A DNA stretch of 64,000 bases from contig NZ_LR134269.1 of the NCBI RefSeq assembly GCF_900636385.1, positions 1,798,001-1,862,000 on the forward strand, written 5' to 3'. Source of the stretch: Staphylococcus warneri (GTDB taxonomy: Bacteria > Bacillota > Bacilli > Staphylococcales > Staphylococcaceae). Positions within the stretch are counted from its first letter, which is position 1, and each line of letters begins with the position of its first letter. The notes under the pieces were generated by a model. The model did no database searches and was not told where the DNA came from. It saw nothing but the letters and a program-made list of their open reading frames with translations. Shown here in pieces: positions 9,845 to 19,752 of the stretch. Position numbers and translations under genes: made by a program.

Positions 9845-10650
9845 ACTTCATCATCACTTGAAATAAATGAATCGTGTACCCTCTTCCAAAATGGGAATGG
9901 TCTGAAGCGTGCAAATCTTACCTTTTCATTTGCTACTCTATACTGGATTGCATTTACATTTTTATGCTTAATACTCACGTGATCAATCGTAGTTCTTATT
10001 GTGTCATGATTGACCGGTGTTATCAAACACGTGTGATGTTTAGGAAGTACTAATGGCGACCCCACTGTTCTAAACACACGATTGTTGATTGAAGCAATTT
10101 CTGCAATTTGCATTGCTTCTAAAGATGGATGAATTAATGCGCCACCTAATGCTTTATTGTATGCTGTTGATCCAGATGGCGTAGATATACATAGCCCATC
10201 TCCTCTAAAACGCTCAAAATGTTTACCACGAATATTAACATCCACAACTAATGTTGATCCATTTTCAGTTTTCATTGTAGCTTCATTCAATGCTAAATAC
10301 CTTGTTTCATAACCATTATTATTATATCGAACAATGATTTCCAATAATGGATATTCAATAACTTGAAATTCTGAATTATTGATTTCAATAATCAATTTCT
10401 CGACTTCATGAGGTAACCAGTCAGCATAAAACCCTAAATGTCCGGTGTGCACACCAACAAACGCCACTTTCGAAAGCATATGACTATATTGATGAAAGGC
10501 TTGTAATAAAGTGCCATCCCCACCGACTGAAATGACTATTTCTGGGTTTTCATTATCTTCAACCATTTGAAAATCTTTCATATAGTTAATCATTTTATGC
10601 TTTAACGCATTAGATTTCGAATCACCTTTAGTTAGGATTGTATAACGCAT
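9841..10650 (-). CDS. nadK: NAD kinase
   Basis: 269 residues, the usual length of Gram-positive NadK/PpnK. It phosphorylates NAD+ to NADP+. The [10 protein letters not shown] motif near residue 45 is the NAD-kinase catalytic signature, with NEATMK near 120 and [12 protein letters not shown] near 160. It is cytoplasmic. It lies 12 bases after relQ and overlaps the next gene by 4 bases, so it is translated from the same transcript. The RelQ-NadK-RluD order is conserved in Bacillus and Staphylococcus. Confidence 0.95.
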   Translation of the reverse strand: MRYTILTKGDSKSNALKHKMINYMKDFQMVEDNENPEIVISVGGDGTLLQAFHQYSHMLSKVAFVGVHTGHLGFYADWLPHEVEKLIIEINNSEFQVIEYPLLEIIVRYNNNGYETRYLALNEATMKTENGSTLVVDVNIRGKHFERFRGDGLCISTPSGSTAYNKALGGALIHPSLEAMQIAEIASINNRVFRTVGSPLVLPKHHTCLITPVNHDTIRTTIDHVSIKHKNVNAIQYRVANEKVRFARFRPFPFWKRVHDSFISSDDEV

Positions 10651-10662
10651 GTTTACACCTCA

Positions 10663-11298
10663 TTAGTCATTTTCATGTTTTTTTGCACGCTTTTGAGTAT
10701 AATATTTCTGTGCTTCTTGAATTTCATCTTTAATCTCGGACATTTCTTCATCTAATAAGTAAGCCGCTTCTGCCGCCCTTTCTAAACGATGCTGTATCTC
10801 ATCTGGATAATCTCCATCATATTTATATCGTAATGTATGTTCTATGGTTGACCAGAAATTCATAGCCAACGTTCTAATCTGAATTTCAGCTAAAATAGAT
10901 TTTTGTCCATTTAATGTTTCAATAGGATATTCAATAATTACGTGGTAAGAGCGATATCCACTTGGTTTGGTATTGCGAATATAGTCCCTTTCTTCAACAA
11001 CACTAAAATCCTTACGTTGACGTAATATATTAACTACGACATCTATATCATCCACAAATTGGCACATAATTCTGAGTCCAGCTATGTCATACATTTCTTC
11101 TCTTAATCTATCAAATGGAATTTCCCTTTTGTTTGCTTTATCTATAATACTTGAAATAGGTTTAACGCGGCCTGTTACGAATTCAATGGGAGAACTGTGT
11201 TCACTAATCTCATATTGTTTACGTAATCCTTTTAATTTAACTTTTAATTCATTAACAGCCTGTTTATACGGTGTTAAAAATTGATCCCACTGGTTCAT
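10663..11298 (-). CDS. relQ: Small alarmone synthetase RelQ (GTP pyrophosphokinase)
   Basis: 211 residues with a single RelA/SpoT synthetase domain and no HD hydrolase or TGS/ACT domains, as in Bacillus YjbM (SasB/RelQ). It makes (p)ppGpp from ATP and GDP/GTP. Visible motifs are RVKPISSI near residue 45, DIAGLRIMCQF near 72, GYRSYHVIIEYP near 118 and EIQIRTLAMNFWSTIEH near 137. The basic C-terminal tail is typical. GGAG lies 9 bases upstream of the ATG at 11298. It is the second gene of the operon that continues to cpaA. Confidence 0.95.
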   Translation of the reverse strand: MNQWDQFLTPYKQAVNELKVKLKGLRKQYEISEHSSPIEFVTGRVKPISSIIDKANKREIPFDRLREEMYDIAGLRIMCQFVDDIDVVVNILRQRKDFSVVEERDYIRNTKPSGYRSYHVIIEYPIETLNGQKSILAEIQIRTLAMNFWSTIEHTLRYKYDGDYPDEIQHRLERAAEAAYLLDEEMSEIKDEIQEAQKYYTQKRAKKHEND

Positions 11299-11314
11299 AT
11301 TACTTCACTCCGCT

Positions 11315-11662
11315 TCATTCTAGTTCAAAAGTTTTTTCAACAGCAGAAACAAACTCCTTACCATAGTTATTATTGCCTTCAATATTGTCTAATATGTAAT
11401 CTAATTCCTCTTGGAAATGTTTAAGTTCTAACTCATCGTTTACAATAAGTTTCTTACCTTTGTTTTCATGTAACATCGACCATGTTTCTTCTACAAAGAT
11501 TAAATACGAATAGGATTGACCATCATCTAAGATGTATGCAAATCCATAATTATCACTGTCAACAAGCATTTGTCCTACTTCTTCTAATCCTTCGATTGAA
11601 TCTTCTGAATAACAGTAAATTGTATCGTCTTTCACTTTGATTTCATTTATATATATACGCAT
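11315..11662 (-). CDS. UPF0738 family protein (YjbL-like)
   Basis: 115 residues, acidic, with no membrane segment and no recognisable catalytic motif. Length, composition and position directly upstream of relQ match the UPF0738 proteins of staphylococci and YjbL of Bacillus. A ribosome site (AGGAGGGG) precedes the ATG at 11662. It is the first gene of the relQ-nadK-mgtE-cpaA operon, 16 bases before relQ, and is divergent from yjbK. Function is unknown. Confidence 0.8.
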   Translation of the reverse strand: MRIYINEIKVKDDTIYCYSEDSIEGLEEVGQMLVDSDNYGFAYILDDGQSYSYLIFVEETWSMLHENKGKKLIVNDELELKHFQEELDYILDNIEGNNNYGKEFVSAVEKTFELE

Positions 11663-11895
11663 GCTTGCCCCTCCTTATTCCATATTAGTTTAACATAATT
11701 TATGCTTACATCACACGTATGTAGCCGAATATTGTCACTTTATTATATGTATTTGAATTTTTTAATATGACTTATTATTCTAATTTCATTTTTTTATAAT
11801 GATTCTATTTTCAAAACATTGTCTCACTTTAAAACAAGAACCATTTCAGTCATACTATTAATAAAACAAACAACGTTGTAGAGGAGTAACAATGA

Positions 11896-12477
11896 ATGAC
11901 AACAAATAATGAAATTGAATTCAAACAAATACTTAGTGAATCAGCATATAATGATATTAAAAATCAATATTTCAAAGAAACATCACCTTTCAAACAAACA
12001 AATTACTATATAGATACTGCAGACTTTAAACTTAAGGATCACTATTCTGCATTAAGAATTCGCGTTAAAAATAATACTTATGAGATGACACTCAAAGTAC
12101 CTGCAGAGGTAGGTTTAACTGAATATAATTTCAATGTCACGCTTGAGCCTGAAATTGACAAAACAATTTATCACGACCAATTGCCAGATGAGATTAGACA
12201 AATACTAATGGAGGACTTTGACGTTAAAGATGGCACATTATTGATATTAGGTGCTTTAACTACGTATAGAATGGAAACCTCCTATCAAAATGAACTTCTT
12301 GTGTTAGATAAAAGTGAGTATCTTGGCACAGAAGATTGCGAGCTAGAATTCGAAGTACATGATTATGACGAGGGCTTACAAAAGTTTAATGACTTACTGA
12401 AATCATTTCATATGACTCATGAAAAACCATTAAACAAAGTCCAACGTTTCTTTAACAGAAAAGCTAATTTAGCCTAA
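11896..12477 (+). CDS. yjbK: CYTH-domain protein YjbK
   Basis: 193 residues forming one CYTH (triphosphate tunnel metalloenzyme) domain. The hallmark ExExK motif is E7-I-E-F-K near the N-terminus, followed by alternating acidic and basic residues on predicted strands. Such enzymes hydrolyse triphosphates or inorganic polyphosphate; the substrate here is not known. AGGAG is 9 bases upstream of the ATG at 11896. An out-of-frame ATG at 11892, better spaced from the same ribosome site, would make only a 5-codon peptide overlapping the start. It is followed by the truncated haemoglobin gene. Confidence 0.85.
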   Translation: MTTNNEIEFKQILSESAYNDIKNQYFKETSPFKQTNYYIDTADFKLKDHYSALRIRVKNNTYEMTLKVPAEVGLTEYNFNVTLEPEIDKTIYHDQLPDEIRQILMEDFDVKDGTLLILGALTTYRMETSYQNELLVLDKSEYLGTEDCELEFEVHDYDEGLQKFNDLLKSFHMTHEKPLNKVQRFFNRKANLA

Positions 12478-12566
12478 CAACAACAATGGAAGCCATAATG
12501 CAAATTACTTTCAAATGTAAAAATTCATGTTATATTAGATATATATTAATGAAATACGGTGATATT

Positions 12567-12938
12567 ATGCCTAAAACACCATATGACATCATAGGGCAAG
12601 ATGCACTATATCAAATGATTGATCATTTTTATGATTTAGTTGAAAAAGACGATAGAATTAATCATTTATTCCCTGGTGATTTTATAGAAACGAGTCGAAA
12701 ACAAAAGCAATTTTTAACTCAGTTTTTAGGAGGCCCTGATTTATATACGCAGGAACATGGACACCCCATGTTGAAAAGACGACATATGGAATTTACGATT
12801 ACTGAATATGAGCGCGATGCTTGGTTAGAAAATATGTCTATAGCAATTAATCATGCTAACTTCCCTGCTGGGGTTGGTGACTATTTATTTGAAAGATTGC
12901 GACTAACAGCTAATCATATAGTGAATTCCGAAAAATAA
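12567..12938 (+). CDS. yjbI: Truncated haemoglobin (YjbI, group II type)
   Basis: 123 residues from the ATG at 12567, chosen because MPKTPYDIIG is the conserved N-terminus of this family; the frame is open 27 codons further upstream but that part looks non-coding. The globin core contains FLGGPDLYTQEHGHPMLKRRH, in which the HP-x-LKRRH His is the proximal haem ligand. Group II truncated haemoglobins bind O2 or NO and may limit nitrosative or oxidative stress. It lies between yjbK and yjbH, an order kept in Bacillus, where yjbI is next to yjbH. Confidence 0.85.
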   Translation: MPKTPYDIIGQDALYQMIDHFYDLVEKDDRINHLFPGDFIETSRKQKQFLTQFLGGPDLYTQEHGHPMLKRRHMEFTITEYERDAWLENMSIAINHANFPAGVGDYLFERLRLTANHIVNSEK

Positions 12939-12954
12939 TTGTAGGTGAAAAGAC

Positions 12955-13758
12955 ATGGCTGAAGAGTTAAGAGTAATGGAGAATAAGAGTCGTGAAGATG
13001 CAAATACTGATCTATCACCTGTATGCAAAATAGAAATTTACTCTTTTTTCGATCCCTTTAGTAAAGATTGTTTCAAAATTTCGGCAATCTTATCAAAACT
13101 AAGAATTGAATATAATCAATATATACGTGTAAGACATATTCTTAATCCTTCATTAAAAGTTTTAACAAAATGCCAAGCACAAAGCACCTCTGATTTCGAT
13201 AATATTGCATTAGCTTACAAAGCAGCTGAATTACAAGGTCGTTTAAGAGCAGAGCGATTTATTCATTTAATGCAAAATGAAATTATACCAAAACGCGATA
13301 TTATCACCGAAGAAATGATATGTGATTGTGTAAAAAATGCTGGAATTGATTATGATGTGTTTAAAGAAGACTTACAGAAAAGCAAACTAACAGAAAGTTT
13401 AAAAGTTGATTTGCATATAGCACGTGAAATGGAAATAGAACAATCTCCATCCCTCGTATTCTTCAGTGAAGACGTGCATGAAGAAGGATTAAAAGTTGAA
13501 GGTCTTTATCCATATCACATATACACATACATCATCAATGAACTTATGGGGACACCAATTGAAAAGAATTTGCCTCCGAAGTTAGAAACTTATATACAAC
13601 AGAAACAACTTGTGACAATGGAAGAGTTACTCACGATTTATGAGTGGCCTGAAAAATTATTAAATAAAGAATTGAAAAAACTCATGCTACAACAGAAAGT
13701 GGAAAAATTAAATTATCCTGATGGCAAGTTTTGGAAATCTAAAATGCCTAAATGTTGA
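12955..13758 (+). CDS. yjbH: ClpXP adaptor YjbH
   Basis: 267 residues with an N-terminal DsbA-like thioredoxin fold (about 20-200) and a C-terminal winged region. YjbH binds Spx and hands it to the ClpXP protease, so it sets Spx levels and the disulfide-stress response. Cysteines C24 (VCKIEIYSFFDP) and C39 (KDCFKIS) are present, but not as a CxxC pair. AGGTG lies about 8 bases upstream of the ATG at 12955. It is 16 bases after yjbI and ends at a strong terminator. Its target gene spx is only 4.3 kb away in this window. Confidence 0.92.
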   Translation: MAEELRVMENKSREDANTDLSPVCKIEIYSFFDPFSKDCFKISAILSKLRIEYNQYIRVRHILNPSLKVLTKCQAQSTSDFDNIALAYKAAELQGRLRAERFIHLMQNEIIPKRDIITEEMICDCVKNAGIDYDVFKEDLQKSKLTESLKVDLHIAREMEIEQSPSLVFFSEDVHEEGLKVEGLYPYHIYTYIINELMGTPIEKNLPPKLETYIQQKQLVTMEELLTIYEWPEKLLNKELKKLMLQQKVEKLNYPDGKFWKSKMPKC

Positions 13759-13781
13759 AAACTTACTGTGGTTCAATATTT

Positions 13782-13828
13782 AAAAATAAGCGCAACAGAT
13801 ATCAAATGATCTGTTGCGCTTATTTTTT
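13782..13828 (+). terminator. Terminator after yjbH
   Basis: A 17-18 bp perfect inverted repeat (13783-13800 and 13808-13825) followed by a run of T. Confidence 0.85.
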
Positions 13829-13886
13829 GTTTATTCATAATTTGTATAATTTATGTATATTGTTTACTGCATATTTTACAGCAAAT

Positions 13887-13984
13887 AAAAAAACGCCGTG
13901 TCTGATTACACGACGCTAAACAAAGGGGATGGGAGAAATTTTTCACTTCAAACAAAGGGGTATGTTTGTTATGTGATTAATTTC
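13887..13984 (-). ncRNA. rsaE: Small regulatory RNA RsaE (RoxS family)
   Basis: About 98 nt on the minus strand between yjbH and pepF, the locus where RsaE is encoded in staphylococci. The RNA carries two copies of CCCCUUUGUUU (complements of 13948-13958 and 13917-13927) with UCCC seed motifs in CUCCCAUCCCC, then a GC-rich hairpin (CGUCGUGU/ACACGGCG) and a T7 tail at 13887-13893 as terminator. RsaE is induced by the SrrAB respiratory two-component system and pairs with ribosome sites of TCA-cycle and folate genes through its C-rich loops. The 5' end is inferred from the promoter position. Confidence 0.93.
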
Positions 13985-13992
13985 ATGTTCAT

Positions 13993-14021
13993 AATATAAC
14001 ACGACGTATATCCCATTTCAA
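13993..14021 (-). promoter_or_regulatory. Promoter of rsaE
   Basis: On the minus strand, TTGAAA at 14016-14021 and TATATT at 13993-13998 are separated by exactly 17 bases, placing the start near 13985. Further upstream lie TTTGTG- and TTGTGA-type half sites (complement of 14022-14060), compatible with SrrA or Rex binding, which I did not resolve further. Confidence 0.75.
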
Positions 14022-14085
14022 CCTTTGTGTTTGATTAAATTTAAATTGTCACAATCTGTTCATAATGTAAGCGAATTCAATCATA

Positions 14086-15897
14086 TTAAGCTTTCATTAG
14101 TTTTTCAAAAGCATCTAATTTCTGTTCGAAGACTTCACATGCTTGTTCAATTGGTTCAGGTGATGTCATATCTACACCTGCATTTTTTAAGATTTCAATT
14201 GGATAATTTGAGCTACCTTTTTTCAAGAATTCATTAATATATCTTTCAACAGCTGGTTGGCCCTCTGTTAAGATTTGGTGGCTTAAACTTTGTGCAGCAC
14301 TATAACCAGTTGCGTATTGATATACATAATAATTCATATAGAAGTGAGGAATTCGTGACCATTCTTTACTAATGTCTTCATCTGTTTCAACTGCATCACC
14401 AAAGTATTGTTTATTAAGTTTGGCATACTCTTCATTCATGCGATTCGGCGTCAATGGTTCCCCTGCTTCTTCAATTTGATGAATTTTATGTTCAAATTCT
14501 GCAAACATAGTTTGACGGAATAAAGTTGCTCTAAAGCGTTCAAGTTCTTGATTCAACAATAATAAACGTTTGTCGTCATCTAAATGCTTATCCATATAGT
14601 CGCTTAATAAAGCTTCATTACATGTTGATGCTACTTCAGCTACAAATATTGTATAGTCACTTAAATTGGATGGTTGATTTTGACGACTGAAATAACTATG
14701 TGCTGAATGACCAAATTCATGAACTAAAGTATATAAATCTGAAACTGTATCTGACCAGTTTAATAAGATGAATGGGTTGGTTAAATGTGCACCAGATGAA
14801 TATCCACCAGATCGTTTACCTTTGTTTTCATAAACATCAACCCAACGGTTGTCCAATCCTTCTTTAACCACGTTTAAATATTCTTCTCCCATTGGTTCAA
14901 GTGCTTTTAACATCCATGATTTAGCTTCTTCATAAGGCATTTCAAATTTAACGTCTTTCACCAATGGTGTATATAAATCATACATTTTTAAGTCATCGAT
15001 GCCTAATAACTCTTGTCTTAAACGCGTATATCTATGAAGTAATGGTAAGTATTTGTGAACCGTTTTAACTAAATTATCATATACTTCTTCTGGAATATGG
15101 TTATTACTTAAAGCTTTTTCACGGGCAGATTTATAGTGATGCGTACGCGCATTAAACACATTTTTCTTCACTTCACCTGCTAATGTTGCTCCTAAAGTAT
15201 TGTTATGAGATCCATAAGCTTTATATACGTTTCTAAATGCAGATTCTCTTAAAACACGATCATCTGACTCTAGATATTTAATAAATGTACCTTGCGTTAA
15301 CGGATGTGCTTTACCATCTTTATCAATAGCATCTTCAAATTCTAAATCCGCATTACTGAACATACCATATACGTTAGACGGCGTAGATAAAGCATCTTGT
15401 GCTTCAGTCAATAATTTTTCAGTATCAGCATCTAATATATGTGGGCGCTTTTCATTGATGAGTTGTAGATCAAATTCATATTGTTTTAATTTATCGTTTG
15501 ATTGAATAAATGTTTGAATTGTCTCTTCATCAAGTTGTAAAATTTCTGGTACTAAAAAACTCCATGCTGAACTAAATTTAATAATTAATTGATGTGCACG
15601 TGCTTCCATGCCTGTATACTGATCATTGGCAGTATCTTGGTCTTGTTTTAAGTGGGCATAGACATATACCTTTTCTAATTTGGTGCCTATTTCATCTTCT
15701 AATGCTAAGGCTTGATATAAAGTATCTGCACTATCTCCTAGGTGACCTTTAAACTGTTCTTCTTTACCGATGTCGTTTTCGACATCTTTAAATGCCGCTT
15801 CAAATGCATCATCACTTGGGAATATCGTTGTTAAATCCCATGTATATTCAGGATATTTACGTTCCTGTTCTTCTCTAGATAATTGTTGACTCATCAT
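14086..15897 (-). CDS. pepF: Oligoendopeptidase F
   Basis: 603 residues of the M3B metallopeptidase family. The zinc site HEFGHSAHSY near residue 390 has the HExxH pattern, and a downstream Glu (VAEVASTCNE) completes it. The PepF N-terminal domain covers about residues 115-185. It is a cytoplasmic enzyme that degrades short peptides, fitting the Opp3 peptide importer nearby. GGAGG lies 5 bases before the first ATG (15897) and 8 before the second (15894), so either Met could be used. It is 41 bases after coiA and probably co-transcribed with it. Confidence 0.93.
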   Translation of the reverse strand: MMSQQLSREEQERKYPEYTWDLTTIFPSDDAFEAAFKDVENDIGKEEQFKGHLGDSADTLYQALALEDEIGTKLEKVYVYAHLKQDQDTANDQYTGMEARAHQLIIKFSSAWSFLVPEILQLDEETIQTFIQSNDKLKQYEFDLQLINEKRPHILDADTEKLLTEAQDALSTPSNVYGMFSNADLEFEDAIDKDGKAHPLTQGTFIKYLESDDRVLRESAFRNVYKAYGSHNNTLGATLAGEVKKNVFNARTHHYKSAREKALSNNHIPEEVYDNLVKTVHKYLPLLHRYTRLRQELLGIDDLKMYDLYTPLVKDVKFEMPYEEAKSWMLKALEPMGEEYLNVVKEGLDNRWVDVYENKGKRSGGYSSGAHLTNPFILLNWSDTVSDLYTLVHEFGHSAHSYFSRQNQPSNLSDYTIFVAEVASTCNEALLSDYMDKHLDDDKRLLLLNQELERFRATLFRQTMFAEFEHKIHQIEEAGEPLTPNRMNEEYAKLNKQYFGDAVETDEDISKEWSRIPHFYMNYYVYQYATGYSAAQSLSHQILTEGQPAVERYINEFLKKGSSNYPIEILKNAGVDMTSPEPIEQACEVFEQKLDAFEKLMKA

Positions 15898-15938
15898 GTA
15901 AACCTCCTCGAAATAATCAATAACTTAATTTTCTCATT

Positions 15939-16925
15939 TTAATAGATAATTTGCACGTCATTACAATTCAATTTTCGTGCATTTTGATACTGTTCTATTA
16001 TTTTATTTAACAGTTTTGATTTGCTGTAATGATGATATGCAAAATCTCGCAACTTAATCACTGCCCCTATATTCGCAATCGTCAATTCGTCATGAATTTC
16101 TAAAAGTCGAAGTTGTAGCTGCCATTCAATTGGATGGGGTTTGATATAAATTTGTAGTGGGATAATAATGCCAAACTGTTGAATGACTTGCTTGTCATTG
16201 AGTTGCAATTGATACATAGCGCTTAGAGTTGGTTCTAATACAGAATTCTTACGACGGCAATGTTGGATATATCTATTTATAAGGCTTTCGCCTAATTTAT
16301 AACATACCATGTTTTTATGTCTTTTTTCTGTCAGTAATATTGTCATATCTTCAACTATGTCTCTTTTTGCAAGAAATTGCCGCCCTCCTAGATGCTGGAT
16401 ATTTGAATATCTGATTAATTGGCAAAACTTTTCTTGCCATGTATACAAAGACCTATGGGTCGCATTTATAAAACTGGCTTGATGATCATTTAATGTCAAT
16501 TTACCGTTTCTGTATTTGATATCTTCGATAATCCAAAATGGTCTAAGTCCGACACTCATTAGCCCTGCGGTACGCTTTTGAATTTCAGACAACGGAATGT
16601 TAGAAAATTGTACCTCAATCGCAAATGATGAATTAACAACAATATCAGGAAACTGTTGTATATTCTCATAATATGGTTCAACTTCAACTTTAAAATTCAA
16701 CCTTTTTAACATGGAGGCAATTTTGTATTTTGTTTGATAATGCAAAGCACTTTCCCCTTTTGAACGCCATATCTTACAAGGATTCACATGTGCAAAATGT
16801 GCTATTACTTTCGTTCCAATTTTTAAAATCACTTTTGATTTACAATGTGGACAGAAATAATTCTGATTCTTTATTGCTTGCTTTGCTAACACACATTCAT
16901 GATTTTCATTTATAGCTACTAACAT
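15939..16925 (-). CDS. coiA: Competence protein CoiA-like nuclease
   Basis: 328 residues. The N-terminus has a C-P-H-C zinc-binding motif near residue 25 and HFAHV near 44, followed by a nuclease-like core with FPDIVVNSSFAIEVQFS near residues 92-107, which has the D and ExQ residues of the PD-(D/E)xK fold. CoiA promotes recombination of incoming DNA in competent streptococci and bacilli; its role in staphylococci is less clear. It is upstream of pepF in the same orientation, as in Bacillus (yjbF-yjbG). GGTG precedes the ATG at 16925. Confidence 0.85.
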   Translation of the reverse strand: MLVAINENHECVLAKQAIKNQNYFCPHCKSKVILKIGTKVIAHFAHVNPCKIWRSKGESALHYQTKYKIASMLKRLNFKVEVEPYYENIQQFPDIVVNSSFAIEVQFSNIPLSEIQKRTAGLMSVGLRPFWIIEDIKYRNGKLTLNDHQASFINATHRSLYTWQEKFCQLIRYSNIQHLGGRQFLAKRDIVEDMTILLTEKRHKNMVCYKLGESLINRYIQHCRRKNSVLEPTLSAMYQLQLNDKQVIQQFGIIIPLQIYIKPHPIEWQLQLRLLEIHDELTIANIGAVIKLRDFAYHHYSKSKLLNKIIEQYQNARKLNCNDVQIIY

Positions 16926-16997
16926 CGGTTCACCTCATATATTTCAACGAAGCAAACTTTCAATTTACTTGTGTAACTTGACCCTTGCATTAACCAT

Positions 16998-17027
16998 AAA
17001 AAAACGAGACATCCACATGTCTCGTTT
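16998..17027 (-). terminator. Terminator after mecA
   Basis: An 11-bp inverted repeat (17001-17011 and 17016-17026) followed on the minus strand by a run of seven T. Confidence 0.8.
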
Positions 17028-17042
17028 ATCAATCTATTAAAT

Positions 17043-17762
17043 TTATTCAGTTGCGTCAGTAAAGTAACGACGCACTTGTGAAGTAACGTTATGGCTCATT
17101 ATAATCTTACCATAATCATTTAAATATACTTCTGTTTTATCAGTTGGGTATGCAAATTCTAATAATTGACTATAACTATCATTAATTGTCTCTTGATCGA
17201 CCGTGTCATCAAAATGAATAGCATAGTAATATTGTGAGTCAATCATATAAAGTAAATCTTCAAACTCATCAGCACTTTGATTATTGTGATATGCATAATT
17301 AATGACTTGTTCTAAATCCTCAAATTTTACAATCACTGTACGAATATTGGCTTGTTTGCGTTGTCTTTGAGATTGTTCTTGTTGCGCTTTCTTTTGTTGA
17401 TTACGTTGTTCAAATATATTTTCGATATTATCTTCGCTTTCAAGCGTTTGAGCTAGAAGTTCATTTACTTGGTCATCAAATTGATCAAAATTACCATCTT
17501 CAGCCATATTCATGGCATCTTCATTTTTAGACTTAGAAATAGTCACTTCCACGCCCTTTTCAAAGGCATGTACTTGAATCCATAGTGGTCCTTCAACGAC
17601 AAAATCTTCTTCTTCATTAATTTCATCCATCATTGACCAGAAGAATTCTTCACCGCGTTTGCGGTTAGTCCATAAATCTTCACGACTAAAACCACGAGCT
17701 TCTATGTCGCTATATGTTATAAACAATTTAACTGTTGTATCATCAACGCGTTCTATTCTCAT
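17043..17762 (-). CDS. mecA: Adaptor protein MecA for ClpC
   Basis: 239 residues, the normal length of the MecA adaptor (unrelated to the methicillin-resistance gene mecA). The N-terminal substrate-binding domain MRIERVDDTTVKLFITYSD is clear, followed by a Gln/Glu-rich linker (about 110-140) and the C-terminal ClpC-binding domain (about 145-239). It delivers substrates such as ComK and Spx to ClpCP. A GGAGTGAGATGATATG-like start region supports the ATG at 17762. It is monocistronic, with terminators on both sides. Confidence 0.95.
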   Translation of the reverse strand: MRIERVDDTTVKLFITYSDIEARGFSREDLWTNRKRGEEFFWSMMDEINEEEDFVVEGPLWIQVHAFEKGVEVTISKSKNEDAMNMAEDGNFDQFDDQVNELLAQTLESEDNIENIFEQRNQQKKAQQEQSQRQRKQANIRTVIVKFEDLEQVINYAYHNNQSADEFEDLLYMIDSQYYYAIHFDDTVDQETINDSYSQLLEFAYPTDKTEVYLNDYGKIIMSHNVTSQVRRYFTDATE

Positions 17763-17942
17763 ATCATCTCACTCCTTACAGTCGATGAATAGTAACCATA
17801 TTGTATTAGAACGTGACTCAAATTACAATCTATTTGTTTGATTAAATTTAACTATTCTTAAGATGGCTTCTTATATTAACATATTCCCTATTTTAATGCT
17901 AAAAAACAGCGCATTTGTTCATGATTTATTTTAAAAAATACA

Positions 17943-17979
17943 CAAAAGACAACACCATTTAACAATAGTGTTGTCTTAA
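17943..17979 (-). terminator. Terminator after spx
   Basis: An inverted repeat (about 17944-17956 and 17966-17977) with a T-rich flank on the minus strand, 45 bases after the spx stop. Confidence 0.75.
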
Positions 17980-18022
17980 TATCTTTTAGTAAAGTGATAA
18001 AATCACATAGTTATTAAAGTTA

Positions 18023-18418
18023 TTAGTCAACCAAACGTTGAGCTTCTTGTAATTGGAACGTACGGACTTTTCTTGGTAAGAAACGTCTGATTTCATCCTC
18101 GTTATAACCTACTTGTAAACGTTTATCGTCTAAAATGATTGGGCGACGTAATAAACCTGGATTATCTTGAATAATTGAATATAAATCTTGTAATGGTAAA
18201 GAATCAATATCAACATTCAATTTTTGGTATGTTTTAGAACGAGTAGAAATAATTTCATCAGTTCCGTCTTCAGTCATTTTTAATATTAATTTAATTTCAT
18301 CGATTGTTAAATGTTCAGAAAAAATGTTACGCTCCGTATATGGAATGTCATGTTCTTGTAACCATGCTTTCGCTTTACGGCAAGATGTGCAACTTGGTGA
18401 AGTAAATAATGTTACCAT
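18023..18418 (-). CDS. spx: Global redox regulator Spx (ArsC-like RNA polymerase binding protein)
   Basis: 131 residues from the ATG at 18418, giving the standard N-terminus [17 protein letters not shown]; the frame is open 11 codons further, but those residues are not part of Spx. C10-T-S-C13 is the redox switch, and the RRPIILDD segment near residue 92 and the ArsC fold are present. Oxidised Spx binds the RNA polymerase alpha subunit and turns on thiol-stress genes. AGGAG is 11 bases upstream. The protein is degraded by ClpXP with YjbH, encoded nearby. Confidence 0.97.
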   Translation of the reverse strand: MVTLFTSPSCTSCRKAKAWLQEHDIPYTERNIFSEHLTIDEIKLILKMTEDGTDEIISTRSKTYQKLNVDIDSLPLQDLYSIIQDNPGLLRRPIILDDKRLQVGYNEDEIRRFLPRKVRTFQLQEAQRLVD

Positions 18419-18639
18419 ACATCTCACTCTCCTATAAATGGATTCATTCATTAATTTTAAATTAGTTATAGATTAAAGAAATGATTGTTATTTGCTTTCT
18501 TAACCTTACAATATATATTATAACCATCTAACATTAAAATTAAATGAGAAAATCCTAATTTTTCTGAGAAATCTTGAAATTATTCAAAATTATCTCACAA
18601 ACTATTTAATACTTAGATATACATTCATTTTAACACAAC

Positions 18640-18667
18640 TTACAATTTAAAGAAATACTGTTATAAT
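18640..18667 (+). promoter_or_regulatory. Promoter of trpS
   Basis: TTACAA (18640-18645) and TATAAT (18662-18667) with a 16-base spacer precede trpS by about 40 bases. The leader is too short for a T-box, and no GGGTGG-type T-box core is present. Confidence 0.6.
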
Positions 18668-18695
18668 GAGAGATAAATAATATTTGAGAAAGTAG

Positions 18696-19694
<999 letters not shown>

Positions 19695-19708
19695 TCGATT
19701 CACTATAC

Positions 19709-19746
19709 GAAAAAGCACTGAGGTTACACAACCTCAGTGCTTTTTT
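19709..19746. terminator. Bidirectional terminator between trpS and opp3A
   Basis: A 16-bp inverted repeat (about 19710-19725 and 19729-19744) flanked by A and T tracts, shared by the converging genes. Confidence 0.85.
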
Positions 19747-19752
19747 ATTATA

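Noticed and set aside
18558..18572. CodY-like sequence between spx and trpS
   Set aside because: It has three mismatches, one in the core, and is not placed at a recognisable promoter; such matches are frequent in AT-rich DNA.
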